The translations under genes and the position numbers were made by a program. Of a stretch of DNA of 64,000 nt, positions 54,401 to 64,000 are shown in pieces. Source of the stretch: Larimichthys crocea (Eukaryota; Chordata; Actinopteri; Sciaenidae). The notes under the pieces were generated by a model that saw only the letters and a program-made list of their open reading frames with translations, ran no database searches and was not told the DNA's origin. Position 1 is the stretch's first letter. Each line of letters opens with the position of its first letter. The stretch lies in contig NC_040033.1 of the NCBI RefSeq assembly GCF_000972845.2, positions 4,244,241 through 4,308,240 on the forward strand, given 5' to 3'.

Positions 54401-57400
54401 ATTTCTATTGCTCCATGTCTGCTCGATGTGTAATTTGGCAAATTTGTGTTACATGTCAGCTTTGAAAACAGGTAGCAAATATATAGCTTTAATTGTTTTT
54501 AAAAAGACAATTTTCTCACATTGACTGGGGACTGAAATTTTTAGCTTATGTCAAACAAACAGGAGTGATGATTTATTGAAAACTATTTTCAGCTTTTGAC
54601 TCATTTGGTGCTCTCATAAAAAAAAGTCTAGAATATCACCATCCTTATTCTTTAAGGCATAGTTCACATGCATTATGAGTGCAACATGTTTCCAATTACT
54701 CCTTGTGTTTTACTATCTGTCAATCACTCCGGAAAGCTCAAACAAACCATCATAAAGTATTTGCAAATACAGTTTGACTTAAGGTTTTTGGTATCACTCA
54801 ATACAGGTGAAAGAACTGACCTACAAGCCAAAACATTGATTTTTTTTTTATGCATCTCTGTTCCCCTGTGTGGTTTCAAATTCTTAAACTGTGCTGAAAT
54901 ACTATCTATGTAACGACTACTGAAAATGTATATATGAAAATATTATAAAACAACAATGCGTTTGTCTCAAGCAAGTCTCAAACAAGTACTGTATGTATTT
55001 TATTTGTAAAAAACCAAGGAACTGGAACATGTTTCGATGAGTGTTAAGGTATTTATTCTTTGTTTTTGCTGTTGAAGTTTTGTGGACTGACCTGCAGTGT
55101 ATTTTGGAGATTAACAGCAGACTGAGGCCTTGGAGTGTTCAGCTCTTTAAAGTTCCCCATTTATGAATTATTGACCAAAATACTTTGTAACACTGTTCTG
55201 AAAAGCTTTATGTTTGCTCTAAAGATGCATCATAAATCATCACATTCATGATCAAACATCATTACACTGTCATCCAGTGCAAACTTTGATATGAAAAATA
55301 TTATCAGTAAGAGTAATGTCTCCCCCATTTTTAGTGTTCAGTGTTTTGGAGTTACACATCGTAGGAGCAAAACACTGTTAAATAATCAGCCTCAAAAAGC
55401 TCTGAGTCCAACACAGATAAGCTATCACTCTGAACGATAACTCAAGCGCCTTATCAACTCTGCATATAGACTTTCCCCCTTTGTCTGTTAACAGTTTTCA
55501 GACATAAATGCCGGAAACAAAGCAGCTCAGTGGAATTCTCTTTTCTTGTTTAATTCAAAGCTGTATAATTGAGCTGAAAATCTATGATTGAGTTGGCCTG
55601 AATCAATATTGTGATTTAGACTTGGATTAAGGTCTAAGTGACCTCAGTAAGAGGACACTAAGCAGACACGGGATAGTGAGGTACTGAATCGGAAGAAGGA
55701 ACAAGAAAGAAATGATCCAGGATTCAGATCAAAGTTCCTACATTTAATCAACGTTTCATCAAACCTTCATTTAAAATTAGTAAAGAAAACATATTGCTGA
55801 GACTTCTTTTGAATGATATTGTTTGTGAAGTGTATTGTTCTATGTGTTGAATTGAAAGTGATAGATCCCAGTTATGATAGGAAGTAAGCTGAGTGGAAAT
55901 GCATGACAAGAAGATAATCCCCCTTTATCCCTGAGAATGGTTCAGTCCACTGGGCTCATACCTTGCCTTCCACAGAAGAAAGGTAATTTTATTATGATTT
56001 ACAGGGTTACACAACACAAACTGAAGGTTAATTATTTGTTTCCGGTAAATTGACCAGTTATTAGTAAGACGTTATTTGCTTGTAATCATTTCCTAAACGT
56101 TTCCTGAAAAGCATCATGTGATTTACTACAGTAATTACAGTTAAAGTATACAAAGTTATGAAACTATTGAAGTTCAGTTAGCTGAATTGGAATTAATTGT
56201 AAATGTGCCAACTCATGATCCGTTCCACAATCGACACTCGATCACTTTCCCTATAATTAGTACCAAATTACATGGTTCTTTCCAGAACTTCCTCAACAAC
56301 TAGGAATTATTATGAATGTACTTGTAAAATAAAGTGTTACCCATTTATTGCATTTGGAAATATTACAAGGAAACTGACACAAGGGAAATTCTGCAGGGTA
56401 AATGCAGAGGAGTGTTTTTGCTGGTCTGGTGTGCTTGCTAAGCTGCAGAAATTCATCCAGCCCAATAAAGAAACACACCAGTAATTCAACTCATAAGTTT
56501 AGCTTAATGCTCATATTTCTTACCTTTTGTCTACTAATTCACCATCTGTTTTTAGGCCATGGCAACTTGGCTGACAGTATTTCATTACCCAGGATTGCAC
56601 AGGTTTTGGCGTCCGTGTGAAGGATCCTCTCACAATAGACCCAGTATGTTGGCCTCATTCTAAGATTAAATTAACTATATTTAGTATAGGACAGTGACTT
56701 ATAACATTAGCCTAACCTGCTTGAAACATGGATTCACTCTCAGTTATGCTAACTGGAGGTTCATCCATCTCCACACAGACTCATCCTCCTCCATGAGGCG
56801 CAATTAAACATGTCAGCAGACACATCCTCAACCAGCTGCCCCTGCTCTGTGCTAAGTGTGTCATTAGCCTCTGCCTCAAATTAAGAACATCACATGACTT
56901 TTCATTTCAGAAACACTGACACACTAAAGTGCAGGGATTTAATTGACCCTTTCTCTGCTGTAATTACGATGCTGACAGTGATAGTGATCCAGGGATCATA
57001 TTTTTTACATCACAACCTTAATCGTTTACTATGTATTAGTGAAGCATCTGCAAAGGCTTTATAGTGACCGCATCTATGCATAGATTCAGCACTGAATATT
57101 TAATGAGTGGAATTTGGATGAGCTGATACAGTACAGTGTGAGGATTTCACACATTTTCAAAAATCAGTTAGCAGCATCAAATGTTCATTTGATTGATGTT
57201 CATGTATTTTCTTTTAAACGTTAAATCACTGAATATTTTATTTTTTCATTCTTACTGAAAAGATTTTCAGACGTTGAGGTGATGTTATGCTGTATCACCT
57301 GGACAGTGAAGCTTGTTTGCTCGTGTTTCCCATACTACAACTGCTGTGCTTTATGGACTCACTGATGTAGATATTTTGTTGTTTTGATTCATTTCGCTTG

Positions 57401-58043
57401 CTGCTTGTGGCCTGTTGAAGACAAAACCTGCTCGGTGCTTCAGAAAAAGACATTGCAGAAAAATAACAGGAGGTATCCAGTTCCAACTTTGCACTCTGAC
57501 TGCCTTGTTTGCAGACAGTCGTGACTATGAATTGCTTGTTCTTACTGTGCCAGTATTCACAAACTGTTCAGGAAAGGCTTTCTCGTACTGAGAGAGAGAG
57601 AAGGTGGGATAGGGTGAAAATTGTTCATTTTGGAGACGGACAACCTCAAAGAGGAGCTTCTTCTGCCCTCAGAGACCGTTACTTAGCAACCAGAAGCCAC
57701 GTTGCCAAAACTGGGTCCTGCCTTTTTTTTCTTTTCTTCCTCTCTTTCATTTTCACTCACACAGTAACACGCTACCCTCACTCCTCCATATGTCACACCT
57801 CTTTCTTCCACACACCCCCCCTCTTTCTCCAACTGGCTGGTCAAAGGATGAGGTCTTAACAGGGGTTTTACAATCAGTGTTGAGAAAGGTAACGGTTTTC
57901 ACATCTTTCACAGGGTAACTCTTGAGATTGCTTTCTCCTTTATTTTTTTCCCTATCTGCCTTTCATTTGATTTTCATTGTGAGTCAGGTTGAAGCCTGGA
58001 GTACAAGCTCACTGGTGCTTCTTCCCCCCCAAATATTCCCTTT

Positions 58044-58074
58044 TCTTTTCATTTCTTTTCTTTTCTTTTCTTTT
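58044..58074. repeat. (TTTTC)n repeat
   Basis: About five TTTTC units. Confidence 0.9.
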
Positions 58075-58454
58075 ACTTCACATGCTTTTGGAGCCAGGAC
58101 AGCAGTAACCAAGGCAACCCCTTTAATAAAAACTAATAACAGATAGATACAGGTTCTGATTGCCTTTCCTCAGCTGGTTTATGAATTCTGTCTCCTGTCA
58201 TGTCTTGCTGTACCCTAAACTTGTTCAAAGAAAAAATAATATCCATCATGATGCTGTATTGTAACTATATCCAATATTTATTGTTCTGTATGTATATTGT
58301 GGACGCATGGACCTCTGTACATACTGTAATTTGAACTCTCAAACGCATATTTATGGGTCGTAATCTAGAGAATGTATTTACTGTAGGAATAATTTATATT
58401 TTCTATCCGTTAAGGACAATATGCCATTTTTTGGAGGTCAGTCGGTGTTGCAGA

Positions 58455-58460
58455 AATAAA
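58455..58460 (+). terminator. candidate poly(A) signal of gfod1
   Basis: AATAAA with a downstream T/GT-rich element. Confidence 0.45.
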
Positions 58461-58480
58461 AGCCCCTCTTGAGTTCTTTG

Positions 58481-59225
58481 TGCTGTAAAGTGTGATGGTG
58501 CACTTCTGTTAATTGACCCCTCCCACCCCCTTTTCTTTTTTTGATTGACTGTGCTACTCCTGACTCAAGTGTTTTACTGTCTCATCTCCCTGCACCAGTG
58601 CTCGGCACTGACTGAATGTGTGTGAATGAGGGTGTGTGTGCGTGTGCTAAAGAAGGGGAGAAGTGTGAATTTGTGTGTCTGCAACATGCTGCAAGGCTTC
58701 AGCACTTGTCTAATGCTGCAGTTTCTATAGAATTTAAAAAAAAAGTATATCGATAAAGACTCAAAAAATTCATTTTTATGTCATATCTTTTGGTCACAAG
58801 CTACACAATGGATACCACAACTGAACCCACGTGTCTCAACCTCTCTGTAACCATGTGGTTTTGCCTGTATTCAAACTGAAGATGAAGATGAAACAAATAA
58901 CAATACAGAAACATCTGCTGTTGCTTAGAGATTTTTGTTTCATGTTATTATAGTAATGTTTTTTGATGGGAGGATGTACAGGAGTCCTTCAGCTCCTACT
59001 TGGCTGCACACAACATATTGAAAGCTTCTGCTGACCCCTGCTGGCTGCTGGAGATGCTGCACTTTTTACTGCATCACGTTGTCCCAAGGCAACAGGAAGT
59101 CTATTTATATAGTATAATAGTACATTTCAGGAAGCAGATAAAAGAACCATAGTACCAAGGGTAAGAGGAATGTAATGCCTTGAAATCAAATATCTTGATG
59201 GAAAAATGAAAGTATATATTTATAT
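58481..59225. other. spacer after gfod1
   Basis: Unique sequence with GT-rich patches at 58610-58680. Nothing assigned. Confidence 0.6.
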
Positions 59226-59230
59226 ATACA

Positions 59231-59530
59231 CAGTACCAGTCAAAAGTTTGGATCCACCTTCTCATTCGATGCTTTTTCTGCTTGCTTATTACTTTCTACA
59301 TTGTATACGAGACTGAAGACACCAGAACTATGAATGAACACATATGGAATAATGTGATAAACAAACAAAGTGTAAACAAAGGAAAAATATGTTTTGTATT
59401 TTAGTATATTTTGCTTTGATAGCAGTTTTGCACACTACTGATATCCTCTCCATCAGATTTAAGAGGATATTCGCTTGGAATGTTTTCAGTTTACAGGTGT
59501 GTCTTATCTTGTCAGGTGTGTTATGTTTTT
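59231..59530 (+). mobile_element. Tc1/mariner-type transposon, left end only
   Basis: Begins CAGTACCAGTCAAAAGTTTG preceded by TATATACA. This matches the terminal repeat of a Tc1-like family very common in fish, followed by its usual internal sequence (ACTATGAATGAACACATATG, TTTGCACACT). No matching right terminal repeat follows, so the copy is truncated and non-functional. Confidence 0.83.
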
Positions 59531-60443
59531 CAGATTTAGTGTTGACATACAATAATAATAATTCAAACACTGTATAATAAACATTTTGAGGTTTCCTGTT
59601 GCCTTTCTTCAGGTGGTTGTCGTCAGAGTAAAGGGAAATGAAGACCTGAAAAGAATCAGTCATTCATTTTGATTCTGCCCTTTATGCCATAACTGGCCTT
59701 TGTGGTGTCAGGATTATCTGGTCGGGACAGGCAGAATAAAATTGAATAAAAGACGAACAGATGTCAAACGTGTGGAAATATCTTTGCTTTGTCACAAAGG
59801 AAAACTTAATTATGTTAAACATTATGATAAAGCTGTCTTCACAGCCAATCAGATGCGCTGGTGTTGACCTTGTGCAGTAAATGTCAATAAGCGTATGTTA
59901 ATAAATAAATGTTAATTAAGTTTCTCACTGCGCGTGCAGAGTTCCAATCAGCAGGGCTCATGTCCTACTGTGTTTTCATTGCGTTTTTATTACTCGTAAT
60001 TAATTTCGGTCTTACAATTTTATATGCACACTAGAATCACTGAGCAATGCATCGCTGCTAACAGTTCACATGGGCGAGTTTTCACCAAATAAAGAAGTCA
60101 AACCATTGTGGAACACAAGTGTGCAGCAGACTGGGCCACACTCAACCCGACTATGGATTTAAAGGTAAAAATTGCCAGGCAGCTAAAAATCCATCTATCC
60201 ATTATATATTATGTAATACTTAAAGTAAAGAAATATTCTGTCTGCTGTTGTTTTTACATTATTTTGCTCCAGCCAGTTCAGTTCAGAAGTTCCTCTAAAC
60301 TTTTTATGAAATCAGGCAGTGTAAGACAACCATACTAATGTTTATCTCTCAAATGTACCATACTAACCATAGTTATCACACTTGGAAAAATAAGTCAACT
60401 TGAAACTATTGAAACTACTTGAAACTAACTATTGTTGTTGTTG

Positions 60444-61179
60444 TACAACCCATCTTCCAAAAAAGTTCCAAAAAAGTTAGAAACTAAATGTAATGATGGG
60501 CAAATATTAAAACTCCATATTTAATTGAAAATAAGACAAAGACAACATATCAAATGTTGAAACTGAGAATATTTTTTTGTTTCTGGAAATTGATATGCCC
60601 ATTTTGAATTTGATACCAGCTTGCTTGATGTATGATTTCAGCTACACCACAGTTTGGCGTCTCCTTTGATGTATTTTATGTTTCTTACTGCTCCAAACAT
60701 TTTCAATAGGCTACAAGTCTGAGGTGCAGGCAAGCAGTTTAGCTCTCTGCCATGCTGTTTGAATATATGCAGAATGTGGTTTGACATCATCTTCATGAAA
60801 TAAGCAAGGCCATCTATGAAAACAACATTGTCTACTAGTCCAAAAGCTGTATATATTGTTTAGTATTAATGGAGCCTTTACAAATGTGCACCTCCATACC
60901 ACCACGGATGCTGGCTTTTGAACTGTGTGCTGATAACAAGCTGGATGGTCCTGCTCCTTTTGAGCCCAGAGGAAGCAGCATCCATGATTTCAGTCCTGTT
61001 GCAACGTTTTTGAAAGATGTTGCTGGCATCAAATTCAAAATAGGCATATTGTTTTGTTTTTTAAACAATAGAATTTCTCAGTTTCAACATTTTTTCAGTA
61101 AAATATTGGGTTTGATCATCACATTCTGTTTCTAACATTTTAAAGAGTCTGACAACTTTTTTTTGAAAACAGGCTTGTA
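60444..61179. mobile_element. TA-flanked non-autonomous DNA transposon, about 735 bp
   Basis: The left end TACAACCCATCTTCCAAAAA pairs with the reverse complement of the right end (61150-61179) with several mismatches. Inside, AAATGTTGAAACTGAGAA near 60554 is repeated inverted at about 61072. It resembles a fish family starting ACAACCCCAATTCCAAAAAA. No long open frame, so it is a defective copy. Confidence 0.72.
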
Positions 61180-61393
61180 ATTGGGGAATTATTCATTTTA
61201 AATTATCAAATTGAATACACATTGTACCATTGTGTTGCATTCAAGACAGAAATTAGTTTTCATATTTTTGTTGGATTTTTGTCAGTGTTGGATGCAACGC
61301 ATAACAAGACATTAAACATATGTAAAACTTGAATGAATAACCTCTTATACATGTTGAAAGTTGACATGTTTTTGCATTTTTCTCTTCAAAAAT

Positions 61394-61938
61394 GGCCGGG
61401 ATCCACCATTGCTGCAAATAAAAGAAACGCTGCAAACAAAAAGAATGCAGGGTTTCTTATAATGCAATGCAAATAAAAGCCACAGTGGAAGTGAATTACC
61501 AGGGACTACTATTGCCTGTGCACCAGTTTTGTATGTGAAAGAAGAAGACCAAGAGAGAGAGAGAGAGAGAATCAGAAGAAAAACGAATGAACAAGTAAAT
61601 GAAAAGGTTAGTGGTGTGTTGTGTTTACTGTCGCTACGTGACTGTACTTGTACTTCTCTCACTCAAAGCTAACAATACACAGCATCCTCCAGTTCATCTT
61701 CATATCAAACCTGGGGCTACATGACCTAACTATAACACATTGACAAGTACAGTCACGTAGTGACAGTAAACACTAACCTTTTCATTTACTTGTTCATTCG
61801 TTTTTCTTCTTATTTCACATCTTCTTCTTATTTCTCTCTCTCTCTCTCTCTCTCTCTTGGTCTTCTTCTCTCACAGTAAAAACATCTTCTTTTTGTTTGC
61901 AGCATTTCTTTTATTTGCAGCAATGGCGGGTCCCGGCC
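61394..61938. repeat. large imperfect palindrome, arms of about 200-258 bp
   Basis: Left arm 61394-61651 and right arm 61743-61938 are inverted copies. The outer ends GGCCGGGATCCACCATTGCT and (reverse strand) GGCCGGGACCCGCCATTGCT differ by two bases. The inner 31 bases (61621-61651) match with one change. The left arm holds about 94 extra bases near 61447-61540. GA/CT runs sit at the matching place in both arms. Confidence 0.9.
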
Positions 61939-62569
61939 ACCGTACTTCTCCTGTGTTGAAAGGTGGGAAAAAAACACACACTGCCCCTGATGGCTAACAA
62001 GATTTCAACCACCTGAAGACCAGCTGTGATCTGTGTGTTCAGCCGGACAACATGCAATAAAGAGCAACTCTCAAACTACATTACAAGTTTATTATTTCAT
62101 TCAAATTCAGTAGCAATTAAATATTTACTTTAATTTCTCATGATGTCATGGTTTTCTGTCTGACGGTCTTAAATCTTATACATGACAGTTGAAAGCAATA
62201 ATATTATTATAATATTATTATATATTATTAAGACTTCCAAAAAGAGCAGCCCTGATGTCTGATCTTCATTGAACATTTAATTTTTATTCAGAAATTTATT
62301 AAGCGTGTGTTACGACCCATTGCTGTAACAGTGTGATTCTGAACAGAAGTTGAATTTTTCACCTGTTACATTATTTTAAAGGATAATAATTGTGCCAATC
62401 TAATTGAAACAGCATCACAAGAACTTCAACACGATTGTCTAAAAATAGTATTTAATAAACTGACCATAGAATAGAAGAAGACTGCAGACACACACAGCAC
62501 ACATATAGGAACTGTTATGCAGAGTTGTGTTATATAGGCCGTCCAGTCCATCTGTCTGCTCTGAGTGGC
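61939..62569. other. spacer
   Basis: AT-rich unique sequence with an ATT/ATA-rich run at 62199-62233. Nothing assigned. Confidence 0.6.
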
Positions 62570-62655
62570 CCATAGACATAGAGACACGATGCAAGAGAAC
62601 ATGAATCGATAACAGTGCTCTAGCCACTAAGCTACATTGGAGACATGCGGCAAAC
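62570..62655 (-). repeat. possible tRNA-like (SINE) head
   Basis: On the - strand TGTAGCTTAGTGGCTAGAGC resembles the start of a tRNA with an A box. I cannot find a good B box, so this is weak. Confidence 0.3.
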
Positions 62656-62725
62656 ACTGAAAGATTGAGGTCACGCAGAACAGGTGAGGAACTGAGGTTG
62701 TTCCGAGTCTGACTGGGGACTCAAA

Positions 62726-63342
62726 CAGGGGACGTAAGCGCTGCGGAATGGCTCACACCGGCCGCGTGCTGGCAGCGTAACAGCAGTGTGAGCCGGTCGC
62801 ATTCACGTGAGATCACGAGATCCTGGAGAATCCTGAGAATCCTGGACGTACACGAGACCTCGCGATAAACTGTGTATAAAGAAAACAACAACAAACAGCT
62901 GACTTTGCTTCTCCGACGTGGAAGTTCTGTTGTATCATAAATGATTGTGTGTTGTTCCACTTCAACAAGTCTCTCAACATTCATGTTGAGACCCTTTGAT
63001 CGATTGACTCACCTGGTGCTACCAGTCATGACGTAATGTTGATGTGAAATTGTGATAAGCTACATGAACTGCGTATTGTGTTTTATTTTGGTGGAAGGGG
63101 TGGAAGTTTATTACTTTGATTCTGTGTCAGATTTCCTGTCTGGTGCAATCTGCTCTGTTGAGATTCCTGTCTGGTGCAATCTGCTCTGTTGAGATTCACG
63201 TGGTTTAGCAACGACTCGCGTCAAAAATAGAAGTGCTACGGAATGCTCACGCTGCAGCACGGAGATACGCTGCTGGGACGCTGCTGAGATGTTCCGCAGC
63301 GCGCCCGGTGACCACAGCCGTTCCGCAGCACTTACGTCCCTG
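62726..63342. mobile_element. hAT-like element with terminal inverted repeats, about 617 bp
   Basis: Left end CAGGGGACGTAAGCGCTGCG and, on the reverse strand, right end CAGGGACGTAAGTGCTGCGG pair over about 30 bases. CAGGG ends are typical of hAT elements. No 8-bp target duplication is visible (GACTCAAA left, GTGTGAAT right). No transposase frame inside, so it is non-autonomous. Confidence 0.68.
63129..63191. repeat. tandem duplication, 31-32 bp unit x2
   Basis: Two adjacent copies of a unit starting AGATTCCTGTCTGGTGCAAT, differing by one T, inside the hAT-like element. Confidence 0.95.
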
Positions 63343-63576
63343 GTGTGAATGGGCCTTGAGTTGAGAAAAAAGTTGTTGATGGAGCTTCATTAAATAGAGA
63401 CAGCTGGGTTTTATACGGCCATCTTCTCTAGAAAAAAGGGTGGTTACGGGAGCCGTCAGGGTGACATGGAACGAGGTTGAATTGCTGTGAAACGGGAGCG
63501 TATATCAAGTCCGAGTCCCACAAAAGCAATGGTATGCGTCCCGTAAACATTGGCCAAGAAGAAGATCGAGTCCAGC
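63343..63576. other. spacer beside tRNA-like fragment
   Basis: Unique sequence; a run ending TTGGCCAAGAAGAAGATCGA leads into the tRNA-like half. Confidence 0.5.
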
Positions 63577-63615
63577 TGCGATGGCCGGGAATCGAACCCG
63601 GGTCAACTGCTTGAA
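63577..63615 (-). pseudogene. 3' half of a tRNA-Gly(UCC)-like gene
   Basis: On the - strand the sequence TTCAAGCAGTTGACCCGGGT continues through a perfect T arm and B box (GGTTCGATTCC) to the 3' acceptor strand ending CCATCGCA. This equals the 3' half of tRNA-Gly(UCC) with about one acceptor change; the anticodon position reads TTC instead of TCC. The expected 5' half (acceptor and D arm) is absent; a run of eight C lies where it should be (63640-63647). Not a functional tRNA. Confidence 0.75.
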
Positions 63616-64000
63616 AATGACACTGCAGACTCAAGGGCCCCCCCCACAACTACCCCTGACTGCAGCCCGCAGATCGGGGTGTGCCTCAACGTTGAGCCAC
63701 ACCCACATTGAGCCACGCCTCCCACGCTTGACTCCCTTCTGGTGGCGGAGACTATGAACGGCAAGTGGCCGCTCTGTGGAACGCTAAAGAATAATGTGCG
63801 CAGACGAAGACGAAATAAATCAGTTTGCAAAATGGAGGTAAGCAAGGTATCTTTTTTGTTTTGACATGCTATTTTGTGATATTTGTGACAGACAAGAAAG
63901 GAAGTAACATTATTTTATTTCTGAAACAGGTTAAGCTCTGTATGTATTTGCGTTCTACACCCTGATGATCCACCATGTATTTAGTTCCTAGATTACCAGT
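63616..64000 (+). other. right edge, possible first exon of another unit
   Basis: At 63832 AAAATGGAG is followed directly by GTAAGC, as in a very short first coding exon with donor. The preceding sequence (GCAGACGAAGACGAAATAAA) looks leader-like. Without the downstream sequence this is a guess. Confidence 0.2.

Larger units (their letters stand above)
52685..58480 (+). other. probable gfod1 3' UTR, about 5.8 kb
   Basis: No other exon or promoter is seen before an AATAAA at 58455-58460 followed by a GT-rich stretch (TTCTTTGTGCTGTAAAGTGT). The AT-rich sequence just before it has the look of a conserved 3' UTR end. Earlier cleavage sites are possible. Confidence 0.45.

Noticed and set aside
59328..59663. 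111-codon - strand frame as a transposase
   Set aside because: It lies over the Tc1-like end but shows no DDE or helix-turn-helix features.
63577..63650. Functional tRNA-Gly gene
   Set aside because: The 5' acceptor strand and D arm are absent, so no cloverleaf can form.

Overview
This is a window of vertebrate nuclear DNA, almost certainly from a ray-finned (teleost) fish. The genes are split by GT-AG introns, and CA/GT microsatellites are frequent. The intergenic and intronic DNA carries decayed repeat types that I know from fish genomes: non-LTR retrotransposon tails, a Tc1/mariner end, small DNA transposons with inverted ends, and a tRNA-derived SINE. No species is assigned.

Two protein-coding genes lie head to tail on the + strand. 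(1) Positions 1652-17761 hold the 3' part of a K-Cl cotransporter gene of the SLC12A4-7 family, best matched to slc12a7 (KCC4). I place 23 coding exons whose lengths sum to 3039 bases (1012 codons plus stop) with all phases joining. About the first 115 residues lie left of the window. Two of the exons (117 and 15 bases) are in-frame cassettes that resemble the KCC2 (SLC12A5) tail rather than canonical mammalian KCC4. (2) Positions 25283-52684 hold the complete coding part of gfod1 (Gfo/Idh/MocA-family oxidoreductase-like protein): three coding exons, 395 residues, with a first coding intron of about 26 kb.

Layout. 1-1651: 5' intron of slc12a7. 1652-17761: slc12a7 exons and introns. 17762 to about 20650: probable 3' UTR. 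About 20650-24700: spacer with nothing firmly coding. 24700-25282: GC-rich promoter and 5' leader of gfod1. 25536-51462: long gfod1 intron containing relics of retrotransposons, a SINE and simple repeats, with some islands that may be conserved non-coding elements. 52685 to about 58480: probable long gfod1 3' UTR. 59.2-63.4 kb: a dense cluster of DNA-transposon remnants, comprising a Tc1-like end, a TA-flanked element with inverted ends, a very large imperfect palindrome, and a hAT-like element. 63.58 kb: the 3' half of a tRNA-Gly-like sequence on the - strand.

The two genes have no known joint pathway. KCC4 is a plasma-membrane K+/Cl- exporter used in cell-volume and chloride control. GFOD1 is a predicted oxidoreductase-fold protein of unknown substrate. 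I found no convincing new biological system. The most interesting points are the two KCC2-like cassette exons in a KCC4-like gene, the long palindrome at 61.4-61.9 kb, and the tRNA-Gly half.
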